The notes: a model not told the origin generated them from the letters alone. Shown: positions 24,158 through 33,305, counted from the first letter of the stretch. The stretch is DNA of 64,000 nucleotides from Motiliproteus sp047633175 (GCA_047633175.1 JBLIEQ010000008.1:68819-132818); one strand, 5' to 3'. A program made the numbers and translations.

Positions 24158-27100
24158 TTACTGCGGAACAGAGTTGATCAGTTCAACCTGAGGATCCGTC
24201 CATAGCCCTTCGATGTTATAGCGTACCGATGTAAATTTACTGAGCTGCTTGCCGATCAGTTTTTCTACGATGAAGACCGCCCCTGCGATCTGCGGTGTCG
24301 CCAAAAATACCGCCGCTAGCGGTAAGTTTTCGCTGATCGGCAAACTCACCAGCATCCGCTGATTGAGAGTTTCATTATAAAGATCCACAGAGCCCTCAAA
24401 CTCCAAGCCGAGGGTCGGCCCAACCAACGTCAAAGGGACCAGGCTGGTCGCTACCGCATCACTGATTCGATAGTGGCCTGCCAGACTATCGAAGCTGATT
24501 TCATCCTGGGCGAGATCTGAAAAGTCTAAACTCAAACGTCGCCAAAGAGTACTGGTATTAAATAGGCTGAAGATCTTCACCACCTGGGAGCCGGCACCGC
24601 TATTGCGTATTTTGCCGCCCTTGAGTTCCAACTTAGCCTCGCCATCAAGTGTATCCAGATTGAAGGCCAGCGGGGAACCCTGCCAGAGAAACTGACCGCT
24701 CAATTGCGCCGACTCCGTCACCACGTTTGGAGCCGCATCCCACTCCTGCAGCACCTGGCCTACATCCTCGGCGCTGAGGGTCAGATCAACATAGCTACTA
24801 TGCTGGCTGTTTTGATAACCCCAATCGAGATCGGCGACGACTCCGAGGCTGCCTATTCTTACATCAACACCCTTAATCAGTACGCCATTGCGGCTCGGTT
24901 GCACCTCAAAATCCCAGCGCCCAAGATCACGCTTGCCGTAATTAAGCGCCGCGATACTCACCTTCGCGGGAGGAAGCGAGCGAGGATCGAAATCGACCAG
25001 AGGATCCTGATCGGGATCGAACCTGGCGTCAGAAGCCTTTTCCCCGGTAACGCCGGATTCTGGATGAGGGAGCCTGAGATGCTCCAGCTCTACCCGAGCA
25101 ACCCCCTGTCTGACGGGTAATACGACCCGCCCCCTAATCATTGGGCTGTCGAGGTTAAGCGTCCAGCTGTCGATGCCGGGCGAGAGTTCGACCTGCAGCT
25201 GCCTGACCTCTAAGGCACCGTAATCGAGTCGGCCTATATCGAGTTCTACCTGCCTGAGGATGGCTGCGGGATACGCCTGCGACCCGGTTTCAGACGGGTC
25301 GGTGTCTATATAAGTCTGCGTTATAAAATCCTGCCAGGGTGCTACGGCAAGACTGTCCAGCTGACCCCGGATCCATAAGCCATCTCCACGACTCACCGCC
25401 GCCGGCTGACCGCGGCCTAAGACCAGCTCAGCACCGCTAAACGTGTTCGACAGGGGCATCGAAAAATCGAGCAGCCGGGCATAACGGAGACGCAGATCAG
25501 GGCTTGCGCCCAGGCGAATATCGATCCCGAGAGGCCGGGACTGCTCGGCACTCTTTCCAAAGGGCACCGGCAACTCGGCGACAATTCCCCGCAGCTCGCT
25601 GTTGATCCGTAGATTGGAGCAGGCCGGCGTCGCCGTACACAGCTCCAGTCGGGCCTGGTATTGAGTCTCACCCTGGATATTTTGCAACAACGGCTGCAAC
25701 GACGGCTGCCGTAACCACTGCTTAAGCGGGTCGGCGCCTACCCAGCCATCAACACTAATCAACGTTCGCGAACCCTCCTGATCCGGTTCCGTGATGATAC
25801 CCGCCTGCAATGGCTGGCCTAAAAGGCTCCCACTTATTCGCGGCGAAGAGAGCCCCTCACGCTCGTGATAATGCAACGTACCCGCTAATTGGCTAAAATC
25901 CAAATCAAGACTGGTATTGGAAAGCAAGCCGTCGGCTAACGTAGACTCGATCCTGATCTGCGATTGCTCTGGATGTTGCAGGTCAATCCCCAGCGCTACT
26001 CGAGAATGGCTGGTGCCATCCAGCTGCCAGGGCTGTAATGCCTCACCCAAGGCAGCCAGGGCAGGACCCTCGATCAACGCGGTACGTATATCCGCGGCAG
26101 GGCCGTCCAGCTCGGCCTCGACCTGTAACCGAGAGCCGCCTGCCGGCAAATAGATCTGCCCCCGGCTCAAATCAGTACCCAGCAACTGGCCATCCGCAAT
26201 CTCAGCCAGCAACTCGCTGCCCTTGATCAAGACAAAGGGGTTAGCCTGAGTCAACATCGGCCACTCCGGCTGATAACGCACCGACGCCTGATCCGCTTTG
26301 AAAAACAGCTGCACACTGGCCGCAGGCGACACACCTGCAAGCCTGCGCAGAGGGGTATCTATGACCACGCCACCGGTACGTATCTCCCCCCCCTGGATAG
26401 ACTGTTGCAACCACTCAAATAACGGCTTGGAAACCAGTTTATCAGGCACGAACAGCGGCGCCAGAGTCGCATCGGCGTCCTCAATGCCGATCATCAGGGT
26501 CAGCCTGCCGGCCTGCTCAGGATTGGATTTAGCCGGCAGATCCAGGCTGAATCGACCATTCGCCCGCAGCCTGCTATCCCTCAGCTGCAGATGCTGGCTG
26601 ATAACATGAACCCCATCAGTCGCCAACTCCCAGCTCACCACCCCTCGGGCCCTATCAAACTGCCAACCCTGACTATAAAGCTGAGGGAGATTCAGGGCGA
26701 CCTGCTCCGATGAAAAATCGACTCGCCCGGTCTTCGAATTTAACTGCAGCAGACCACTGACACCTTGGATGCCCGGGGCACCCCGCCAGGGCGAGACACC
26801 GATCCGATTCAGGTCCGCACTAAAATCGAAGCTGGAGGGCTGAGTCTCGGTAGCCAGCTGCAACGCCAGGCGTGGATTACGCAACTCACCCACCGGATCC
26901 AATCCAGCCAGCTGTTGCTTTACACTATCGTCCACCAACGACGAGTCATTAAGGATACGCCACAGAGGCTCCAGGGCGACCCTGTCGCTGGAAAGCAGCC
27001 AATGTGCGCCCTGCTTTCGTAACGATAATCGATCCAGGGGCAGCGCCATGCCGTCGATCTGCCCCTGCAGGGCGCTGATCGCTAGTTCACCCTGCTGTAG

Positions 27101-28039
27101 GCCATCGAGGGTCAGATTGAAGCCTAACGACCCATCTGCAACGGTTAACGCCTCAGCACCCTGTTGCCAGTCCAGCTGCGGAAGCTGAATCTCCCCTTGA
27201 AGCAGATGCTTACCATCGGGACGCCAACTCCCCCACAGTTCGGCACCCAGTTGAAACTGCTCAGGCAGTTGCGGCAGTTGCGGCAGTTGCGGCAGTTCGC
27301 CGACAAACTGACCCCAGAACTGCTGATCAAGAACCGGACTTTTAAAGTAAAACTCTGAACTAAATCCAGCCTCCCCCGGCACGCCATGCAAGAGTGCACG
27401 TAATTCGATCGCCTGCTTCATCCCCAGCACCAAGCGCCCTACCAGCGCATAGTCATCATCGCGGTTTTGAAAGGTCAGATTGATCAACTGCGGCGGAAGG
27501 GGGGCGTGCTCCTCAAACTGAACCTGCACCAGGGCATTGCGAATTTCCAACTCCTGTTGCGAAAGCAATGCTTGCAGCAGAGGTATCAGACTATTAGAGG
27601 CGGAGGGATCCGGTCCTGCGTAGGGCTCCTCATACGAACCGACCAAATCCCAACCCTGCGCAACAGAGCGATACAGAGACAGGGACAGCTGATCAAGCAA
27701 CACCTGATGAAAGACGACCTCGCCGCGCCGCAGCGAACCCAGGATATCGAGCTGCAGCTCCATCCTGCCTATATCGATATGCCTTCCACCCTCAAGGGTC
27801 ACCCTGACCGAGGTCGCATCTAAGCCTGGGGAAAAACCACTCCAGTTGCCGCGCAGCTCACCAACACTGACCTGAAAACGGGGGGCATCGCTGATCAACT
27901 GCTCTAGGTCAGCCTTATAATCGATCAGATTGAGCATCAGCCAACGACTCGCTGTGAGCGCGACGGCCAACACCAGGATCAAACCAATACAACCGGTTAC
28001 AATCCAGTGTCGAAGACGATGGCGGCGAGGTAAGCCCAT
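24158..28039 (-). CDS. yhdP: YhdP: large AsmA-like envelope phospholipid-transport protein
   Basis: A 1293-residue protein with an N-terminal membrane helix (about residues 12-33, WIVTGCIGLILVLAVALTASRWL) and a long periplasmic repeating beta-groove domain (DUF3971/AsmA-like C-terminal region). YhdP-type proteins span the periplasm and, with TamB and YdbH, carry phospholipid to the outer membrane in E. coli. The length matches the family. A 9-bp unit at 27262-27299 encodes QLPQLPQLP. It lies 6 bp downstream of rng in the usual mre-maf-rng-yhdP order. Confidence 0.95.
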   Translation of the reverse strand: MGLPRRHRLRHWIVTGCIGLILVLAVALTASRWLMLNLIDYKADLEQLISDAPRFQVSVGELRGNWSGFSPGLDATSVRVTLEGGRHIDIGRMELQLDILGSLRRGEVVFHQVLLDQLSLSLYRSVAQGWDLVGSYEEPYAGPDPSASNSLIPLLQALLSQQELEIRNALVQVQFEEHAPLPPQLINLTFQNRDDDYALVGRLVLGMKQAIELRALLHGVPGEAGFSSEFYFKSPVLDQQFWGQFVGELPQLPQLPQLPEQFQLGAELWGSWRPDGKHLLQGEIQLPQLDWQQGAEALTVADGSLGFNLTLDGLQQGELAISALQGQIDGMALPLDRLSLRKQGAHWLLSSDRVALEPLWRILNDSSLVDDSVKQQLAGLDPVGELRNPRLALQLATETQPSSFDFSADLNRIGVSPWRGAPGIQGVSGLLQLNSKTGRVDFSSEQVALNLPQLYSQGWQFDRARGVVSWELATDGVHVISQHLQLRDSRLRANGRFSLDLPAKSNPEQAGRLTLMIGIEDADATLAPLFVPDKLVSKPLFEWLQQSIQGGEIRTGGVVIDTPLRRLAGVSPAASVQLFFKADQASVRYQPEWPMLTQANPFVLIKGSELLAEIADGQLLGTDLSRGQIYLPAGGSRLQVEAELDGPAADIRTALIEGPALAALGEALQPWQLDGTSHSRVALGIDLQHPEQSQIRIESTLADGLLSNTSLDLDFSQLAGTLHYHEREGLSSPRISGSLLGQPLQAGIITEPDQEGSRTLISVDGWVGADPLKQWLRQPSLQPLLQNIQGETQYQARLELCTATPACSNLRINSELRGIVAELPVPFGKSAEQSRPLGIDIRLGASPDLRLRYARLLDFSMPLSNTFSGAELVLGRGQPAAVSRGDGLWIRGQLDSLAVAPWQDFITQTYIDTDPSETGSQAYPAAILRQVELDIGRLDYGALEVRQLQVELSPGIDSWTLNLDSPMIRGRVVLPVRQGVARVELEHLRLPHPESGVTGEKASDARFDPDQDPLVDFDPRSLPPAKVSIAALNYGKRDLGRWDFEVQPSRNGVLIKGVDVRIGSLGVVADLDWGYQNSQHSSYVDLTLSAEDVGQVLQEWDAAPNVVTESAQLSGQFLWQGSPLAFNLDTLDGEAKLELKGGKIRNSGAGSQVVKIFSLFNTSTLWRRLSLDFSDLAQDEISFDSLAGHYRISDAVATSLVPLTLVGPTLGLEFEGSVDLYNETLNQRMLVSLPISENLPLAAVFLATPQIAGAVFIVEKLIGKQLSKFTSVRYNIEGLWTDPQVELINSVPQ

Positions 28040-28045
28040 CGGCAG

Positions 28046-29515
28046 TTACCGCAGCACTACATCGAACAGCTCGGTAGAGTAGAGAGGATCTACCTGAAAC
28101 TGGATCGTTTTACCGATGAACAGTTCGAGCTCTGCCACGTTTCCGGAATCCTCGTCCTGCAACCGGTCAACCACCGACTGCGAGGCGATCACCAGATAGG
28201 CATCCGCATCATAAGCGCGCGCCTCACGGAGAATTTCACGGAAGATCTCATAGCAAACGGTTTCCGGGGTCTTGATCGTACCGCGCCCCTGACACTGACT
28301 GCAGGGCTCACATAACAACTGCTCCAGACTCTCACGGGTACGCTTGCGGGTCATCTCGACCAGACCGAGTTCGGACACTCCAGTCAGGTTGCTTTTCACA
28401 GGATCCTTGTCAACCATCCGCTCCAGCGTCCTGAGCACCTGACGCCGATGTTCAGGCTCGACCATATCGATAAAATCGATGATGATAATTCCGCCAAGAT
28501 TACGCAGTCGCAGTTGTCGGCCTATCGCTGTCGCCGCCTCGAGATTGGTTTTAAAGATCGTCTCTTCAAGATTCCGGTGACCGACGTAAGCACCGGTATT
28601 AACGTCTACGGTGGTCATCGCCTCGGTCTGATCAAAGATCAGATAGCCACCGGACTTGAGTTCCACTTTACGGCCCAACGCGCGTTGAATCTCCTCTTCC
28701 ACACTGTACAGGTCGAAGATAGGCCGTTCACCCGGATAGTGTTCGAGTCGGTCAGAGATCTCAGGGATCAGGCTCGCGACGAACTCGGTAACCTTCTGGA
28801 AGGTCTCCTTTGAATCGATACGGATACGCTCCAGCCCCTGAGAGGCCACATCGCGCAACGTGCGCATATGTAACGGCAGGTCTTCATAGATCACCCGCGG
28901 TGCCTGAGGGCTTTTCATCCGCTCCTGCACCTTGCTCCAGAGCCGGCGGAGGTAGGCGATATCAGTCTCAACATCGGCACCGCTGGCACCTTCTGCAGCG
29001 GTACGCAAGATAAACCCGCCCACACTGTCGGGTTCGGCAGCTAATGCCGCGCTAACGAACGCCTTGAGCCTGGTCCGCTCCTCGGCGCTTTCGATCCGTT
29101 GCGACACTCCGACATGATCACGTCCCGGCATAAACACCAGATAGCGCGAGGGTATAGACAGCCGGGTACTCAGACGAGCGCCCTTGGTTGCGATCGGGTC
29201 TTTGGTCACCTGCACGACCAACGACTGGCCTTCCCGCAGCAGCGACCCTATCGGCGGCTCCGGAACCCGCTCCTCGACAGAGCAATCACCTGAAATCAGT
29301 TCGCCAACATGGATAAAAGCCGCCCGTTCCAGACCTATATCAACAAAGGCCGCCTGCATCCCCGGCAGCACCCTGACGACTTTACCCTGATAGATATTAC
29401 CGACAATCCCCTTACGCTCGGCCCGCTCGATATAGACCTCTTGCAGCATTCCGTTTTCGATCACCGCTACCCGAGTCTCCATCGGGGTAAAGTTGATTAG
29501 AATCTCCTCAGCCAT
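28046..29515 (-). CDS. rng: Ribonuclease G
   Basis: A 489-residue RNase E/G-family endonuclease that matures the 16S rRNA 5' end and degrades some mRNAs. It has an N-terminal S1 domain (GNIYQGKVVRVLPGMQAAFVDIG), the catalytic DNase-I-like part with metal-binding aspartates (MTTVDVNTGAYVG; IDFIDM), and the zinc-link CEPCSQCQG near residue 407. It lacks the long C-terminal scaffold of RNase E, as expected for Rng. Confidence 0.97.
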   Translation of the reverse strand: MAEEILINFTPMETRVAVIENGMLQEVYIERAERKGIVGNIYQGKVVRVLPGMQAAFVDIGLERAAFIHVGELISGDCSVEERVPEPPIGSLLREGQSLVVQVTKDPIATKGARLSTRLSIPSRYLVFMPGRDHVGVSQRIESAEERTRLKAFVSAALAAEPDSVGGFILRTAAEGASGADVETDIAYLRRLWSKVQERMKSPQAPRVIYEDLPLHMRTLRDVASQGLERIRIDSKETFQKVTEFVASLIPEISDRLEHYPGERPIFDLYSVEEEIQRALGRKVELKSGGYLIFDQTEAMTTVDVNTGAYVGHRNLEETIFKTNLEAATAIGRQLRLRNLGGIIIIDFIDMVEPEHRRQVLRTLERMVDKDPVKSNLTGVSELGLVEMTRKRTRESLEQLLCEPCSQCQGRGTIKTPETVCYEIFREILREARAYDADAYLVIASQSVVDRLQDEDSGNVAELELFIGKTIQFQVDPLYSTELFDVVLR

Positions 29516-29557
29516 ACCTTCCCTACCTATTGATGTTGCTGTAGACCTCAGTTATTT

Positions 29558-29625
29558 GTAGCTATTCAGCACATTGATTTTCGCTATTTGACTGTTTCAA
29601 GTTGATGCATATTCTGAATAGTTAC
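29558..29625. mobile_element. 68-bp non-coding inverted-repeat element (MITE-like), family 1
   Basis: GTAGCTATTCAG at the left and CTGAATAGTTAC at the right are inverted repeats (11 of 12). They are flanked by AGTTATTT and AGATATTT, a 7-of-8 direct repeat that looks like an 8-bp target duplication. An 8-bp duplication and GTA(A) ends fit IS66-type transposition. It lies in the maf-rng spacer and shares its ends with 23154-23317, but the interior differs. Confidence 0.8.
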
Positions 29626-29634
29626 AGATATTTT

Positions 29635-30225
29635 TTAAGGCGCCTGCTTAGAGTCATCCTGCTGCCAGATCGGCACCGCCAGCTGCTGCAATAGCTGCGC
29701 GGTTTCCTGCAAAGGTAAGCCGACCACCGCAGAATAGCTACCCTCTATGCGCTCGACAAACACCGCGCCAAAACCCTGGATCGCATAACTGCCCGCTTTA
29801 CCCTGAGGCTCACCGGTCTCCCAGTAGGCTTCGCACGCCGTCCGACTCAGGGTTTTAAACCAGACATCGGTTATTACCAGCAACGTATGCCGCTGTTCTC
29901 CACGCACCAGCGCCACCGCAGTCAACACCTGATGGTGACGCCCTGAGAGCGACAACAGCATCGTTACCGCCTCCTCCTTATGGGTAGGCTTACCTAGAAT
30001 CTGTTGTTCGCAGATCACGCTGGTATCGCAGCCCAGCACCCAGACATCGGGAGCCAGGGCCGCCACCACCAGGGCCTTCTCCAAGGCCAGACGACTGACA
30101 TAAACCGCCGGGGATTCCGCAGCCCGTACCGACTCATCAATATCGGCACTGCGGCATTCGAAGTACACGCCTATCTGGGTAAGCAACTCTCGTCGGCGCG
30201 GTGATGCTGAGGCCAGAATCAGCAC
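29635..30225 (-). CDS. maf: Maf-family nucleotide pyrophosphatase (YhdE-type)
   Basis: A 196-residue Maf protein, which hydrolyses dTTP/UTP and modified nucleotides to monophosphates (house-cleaning), in the YhdE branch. The N-terminus LILASASPRRRELL is the Maf signature; DTSV, GKPTHKEEA and YAIQGFGAVFVERIEGSYSAVVGLP follow. The start is a GTG at 30225. The signature-coding sequence is repeated twice more immediately upstream (see next), so the start region has been amplified. Confidence 0.95.
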   Translation of the reverse strand: MLILASASPRRRELLTQIGVYFECRSADIDESVRAAESPAVYVSRLALEKALVVAALAPDVWVLGCDTSVICEQQILGKPTHKEEAVTMLLSLSGRHHQVLTAVALVRGEQRHTLLVITDVWFKTLSRTACEAYWETGEPQGKAGSYAIQGFGAVFVERIEGSYSAVVGLPLQETAQLLQQLAVPIWQQDDSKQAP

Positions 30226-30360
30226 CGCACGGCCTGGTACCTGGTGAGTAACTCCCGTCGGCGCGGAGACGCCGAGGCCAGAACCAGCACCGCACAGCCT
30301 GGTGCCTGAGCGAGCAATTCGCGCCAGCGCGGTGATGCTAAGGCCAGAATTAGTACCGAC
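30183..30360. repeat. Triple tandem repeat of the maf 5' end, about 65 bp unit
   Basis: Units at 30183-30247, 30248-30313 and 30314-30360 (partial) read in the minus sense as degenerate copies of the maf start codons. Shared words are GGCCAGAA(T/C)(C/T)AG and GCGCGG. Differences between copies show that the amplification is not very recent. It fills the whole mreD-maf spacer. Confidence 0.92.
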
Positions 30361-30368
30361 GCGGCCAT
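30219..30368 (-). CDS. 49-residue ORF made of two Maf signature copies
   Basis: From the ATG at 30368 the frame encodes MAASVLILALASPRWRELL, then a linker, then VLVLASASPRRRELLTRY, and stops at 30219-30221, overlapping the maf GTG start out of frame. It begins 5 bp after mreD, so it occupies the position where maf translation would be coupled to mreD. It contains no complete Maf domain. It may act only as a leader that passes ribosomes to maf, or may be an untranslated relic. Confidence 0.55.
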   Translation of the reverse strand: MAASVLILALASPRWRELLAQAPGCAVLVLASASPRRRELLTRYQAVRC

Positions 30369-30372
30369 CGTC

Positions 30373-30861
30373 TCAGCTTATCGACAGGGCGCGGCGGATG
30401 CTGCGCAACAATACGAAGACCCAAGGCCAGATAAAGGCACTGACCAGAGAGGGTAATAAAAACAGCAGTGAATCCGAGTGCGCGCCCTGCAACGCCTGAC
30501 CCCAGTTCAACAACTGCTGATAGATCCCCACCATAATCAGGACCAGCAGCGCCTGCTGCCACAGCGGGTACATTCGAAACCGCCGATGCAGGGCACTGAT
30601 AATAGTTGCGATCAACGCCAATGACAGCGCATGGATCCCCAGCAGACTCCCCTGCAGGATATCCAGAAGCAGGCCGATCATCCAGCCATACCAGGGGCCT
30701 ACGCGATGCGGTAACGCCGCCACCCAGTAAATCAGCACCAGCGCCACCCATTGCGGGCGCCCCCACTCAAACACTTCAGGCATCGGGATTTCGGTGAGTA
30801 TCAATGCCAGCATAAAACTGAGCAGTATGACCCATCCACCCCTAAGGGGTTGCGTAACCAT
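30373..30861 (-). CDS. mreD: Rod shape-determining protein MreD
   Basis: A 162-residue membrane protein with about five hydrophobic segments (ILLSFMLALILTEIPMP; GWMIGLLLDILQGSLLGIHALSLALIATI). The GLLLDILQGSLLG motif is typical. It works with MreB, MreC, RodZ and the RodA-PBP2 complex in lateral wall synthesis. Its ATG overlaps the mreC stop by 1 base (TAATG). Confidence 0.95.
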   Translation of the reverse strand: MVTQPLRGGWVILLSFMLALILTEIPMPEVFEWGRPQWVALVLIYWVAALPHRVGPWYGWMIGLLLDILQGSLLGIHALSLALIATIISALHRRFRMYPLWQQALLVLIMVGIYQQLLNWGQALQGAHSDSLLFLLPSLVSAFIWPWVFVLLRSIRRALSIS

Positions 30862-31745
30862 TAGAGCTCCTCCTCGGAGCGAACTGAGCCGCTCGCGTTA
30901 GACCCCTTCGGAGAGAGCAGCGGCGTCCTGGTTTGCGAAAACACCAGCAACAGATGACGACTGGTATCTAGCTGCGCGCTGGGCAGACAGCGAACGATAG
31001 CAAAGGGCTGGCCGGGATCGTGAATAACCTCCACGACAGTAGCGACCGGATAGCCTTTAGGAAAACGCGCGCCCAGGCCAGAACTCAGCAACAGATCACC
31101 GACCTGAATATCCGCGGTATTGGGGACATGATCGAGTAACAACCCCTGATCATTTCCGCGTCCTAACAACAGCGCCCGAAACCCACTGCGACTCACCTGT
31201 ACCGGAATCGCATGTTGGGCATCGGTAATCAGCAACGCCCTCGAGGTATAGGGGCCGACCTCAACCACCTGGCCCATAACGCCACCCTCATCCAGTACCG
31301 GCTGGCCCAGATAGACCTGATCTTGCAGCCCCTTATTGATAGTGATTTGATGCGAGAAAGGGTCGGCACTCACGCCGATCAATTCGGCCAGAAGTACCCG
31401 CAGATCCAGCTGCTTGCGGACGCCGAGCAGATTTCGCAGCCGGGCATTGTCATTATCCATTGCATCAAAACGTTGCAGCTTGCGAGCCATCAACAGCAGA
31501 TCGGCGCGAAGCTTATCGTTTTCCTGCAGGAGTTCATCACGGTCGCTCAGGGAGTTATCGATCCTGGTCATCAAGCGGGGGGGCAGATCCATCATCCAAC
31601 GCAGCGGGGTTACCGTCAGGCTCATATACCCGCGGTAGTAGGCCATAGGACTCCAGAAAAGGTCGGCCAACATCAGCGTTACAGACAAGGATAGGATCAG
31701 GACCATCCCGGTACGCGAGGAGCGCCCCTTAAAAATGGGCTTAAT
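30861..31745 (-). CDS. mreC: Rod shape-determining protein MreC, probable ATT start
   Basis: A bitopic protein of about 294 residues: cytoplasmic N-terminus, one membrane helix (MVLILSLSVTLMLADLF), a coiled coil (NDKLRADLLLMARKLQRF) and a beta-rich periplasmic domain ending in a Ser-rich tail. The first in-frame ATG is at 31706, but this would remove the basic N-terminal KPIFKGRSSRTG stretch seen before the helix in MreC proteins. That stretch begins at an ATT codon (31743-31745), with GGGAGG ending 7 bases upstream. No ATG, GTG or TTG in this frame lies near that site. MreC organises the elongasome and opens PBP2. Confidence 0.9.
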   Translation of the reverse strand: MKPIFKGRSSRTGMVLILSLSVTLMLADLFWSPMAYYRGYMSLTVTPLRWMMDLPPRLMTRIDNSLSDRDELLQENDKLRADLLLMARKLQRFDAMDNDNARLRNLLGVRKQLDLRVLLAELIGVSADPFSHQITINKGLQDQVYLGQPVLDEGGVMGQVVEVGPYTSRALLITDAQHAIPVQVSRSGFRALLLGRGNDQGLLLDHVPNTADIQVGDLLLSSGLGARFPKGYPVATVVEVIHDPGQPFAIVRCLPSAQLDTSRHLLLVFSQTRTPLLSPKGSNASGSVRSEEEL

Positions 31746-31832
31746 GGCGCACCTCCCTACCCGGAGATGATGTGCGCAACAGCGATCGCCATTGCGGCAT
31801 GCTCAGTGTCCGGGGGGGCATAAAACGGTCGA

Positions 31833-31995
31833 GCAGCCTGTCGAACTTGACCGATCGTAGCAAGGGAAAGACTGCTTTGAGACAGCTTCCGATCTGTTTT
31901 GAGGCTAATAGTGGTTCTATTTGGCGAAAAATAGAGTGAAAAATGGCCAAAGTCAGCTTTTCCGCAGTAGATCAGTGTTGAGTACGACAGGCTGC
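31833..31995. mobile_element. 163-bp non-coding inverted-repeat element (MITE-like), family 2, copy 1
   Basis: Starts GCAGCCTGTCGAACTTGACC and ends AGTACGACAGGCTGC, giving terminal inverted repeats. The interior words GACCGATCGTAGC, AATAGTGGTTCTATT and CTTTTCCGCAGTAGATCAGT match those of the equal-length copy at 58841-59003. It lies 6 bp after the mreB stop, separating mreB from mreC. Any 69-codon open frame through it is not protein-like. Confidence 0.85.
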
Positions 31996-32001
31996 AAGCC
32001 C

Positions 32002-33042
32002 TTACTCGGTCGCCAGCAGCTCAAATGAATGCTTCTTGTCGATCATCTCCAGCGCCTTTCCGCCCCCTCGGGCCACACAGGTCAACGGATTCTCAGCAAC
32101 GATCACCGACATGCCGGTCTCTTCGGCCAGCAACCGGTCGATATCACGCAGCAACGCGCCGCCACCGGTTAATACGATGCCGCTCTCGGCAATATCAGAT
32201 GCCAGTTCCGGCGGACACTGCTCCAGTGCATTCTTGACCGACTGCACAATCGCCTTGAGCGGTTCTTCCAGCGCCTGCTGAATCTCACGACTATTAAGCG
32301 TAAAACTACGCGGAATACCCTCAGCCAAATTACGGCCACGCACATCGATCTCCAGTATATCCGATCCAGGATAGGCAGTGCCGATCTCCTGTTTGATCCG
32401 CTCTGCTGTGGCATCACCGATCAGACTGCCGTAATTGCGCCGTACATAAGAGACTATCGCCTCGTCGAAGCGATCACCACCGACCCGCACCGACTCGGCA
32501 TACACGATCCCATTAAGAGAGATGATCGCGATCTCCGTCGTACCTCCACCGATATCAACCACCATGGACCCGGTCGCCTCTTCTACCGGCAGCCCGGCAC
32601 CGATCGCCGCCGCCATAGGTTCGTCGATCAGATAGACCTCGCGAGCACCAGCACCCATGGCCGATTCCTTGATCGCCCGACGCTCGACCTGGGTCGATTT
32701 ACAGGGAACACACACCAGCACCCGGGGGCTTGGGGTCATCCAGGAATTCTCATGCACCTTGTTAATAAAATGCTGCAACATCTTCTCGGTAACATGAAAG
32801 TCGGCGATAACGCCATCCTTAAGCGGACGGATCGCAGAGATATTGCTAGGGGTGCGCCCCAGCATCCGTTTGGCGTCGGTACCGACAGCCACCACCGATT
32901 TATGATTTCCCAGGGTGCGTATAGCGACCACCGAGGGCTCGTTCAACACCACGTCTCTATCACGAACATAGATAAGGGTGTTCGCTGTACCCAAATCTAT
33001 TGACAGATCGCTGGAAAACATACCGCGTAATTTTTTAAACAT
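32002..33042 (-). CDS. mreB: Rod shape-determining protein MreB (bacterial actin)
   Basis: A 346-residue actin-fold ATPase that forms membrane-bound filaments guiding side-wall synthesis. It has the amphipathic N-terminus MFKKLRGMFSSD, phosphate-1 motif DLGTANTLIY, phosphate-2 VVDIGGGTTEIAI and the adenosine motif GIVLTGGGALL. Length and motifs are intact. It heads the minus-strand shape operon and is divergent from gatC, with about 260 bp between them. Confidence 0.98.
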   Translation of the reverse strand: MFKKLRGMFSSDLSIDLGTANTLIYVRDRDVVLNEPSVVAIRTLGNHKSVVAVGTDAKRMLGRTPSNISAIRPLKDGVIADFHVTEKMLQHFINKVHENSWMTPSPRVLVCVPCKSTQVERRAIKESAMGAGAREVYLIDEPMAAAIGAGLPVEEATGSMVVDIGGGTTEIAIISLNGIVYAESVRVGGDRFDEAIVSYVRRNYGSLIGDATAERIKQEIGTAYPGSDILEIDVRGRNLAEGIPRSFTLNSREIQQALEEPLKAIVQSVKNALEQCPPELASDIAESGIVLTGGGALLRDIDRLLAEETGMSVIVAENPLTCVARGGGKALEMIDKKHSFELLATE

Positions 33043-33305
33043 TGACCAGATTCGCCTGAATTTTAACCCTGATTAGCATGCAACCAAACGCCGTTGGAGA
33101 GATCACTGACAGTCTGCGCACATAATCGGATCACTCTAGCAACGGTGGTACTTTTCAGCAAGGAGCAAACAGCCTATAACGGTATTATTAACGCCCTAAG
33201 GCTAAAAAGAGGCTAACAGAGGCCTGTACGACGCATTTGCTCTCCCCCACCCAGGCTATTATCATGAGCCCAATAATTTTATCTCCTTTAAATCAGGATC
33301 TCTTC

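Noticed and set aside
31741..31950. 69-codon minus-strand ORF between mreB and mreC
   Set aside because: Most of it is the 163-bp inverted-repeat element, and the second copy of the element does not preserve the frame.
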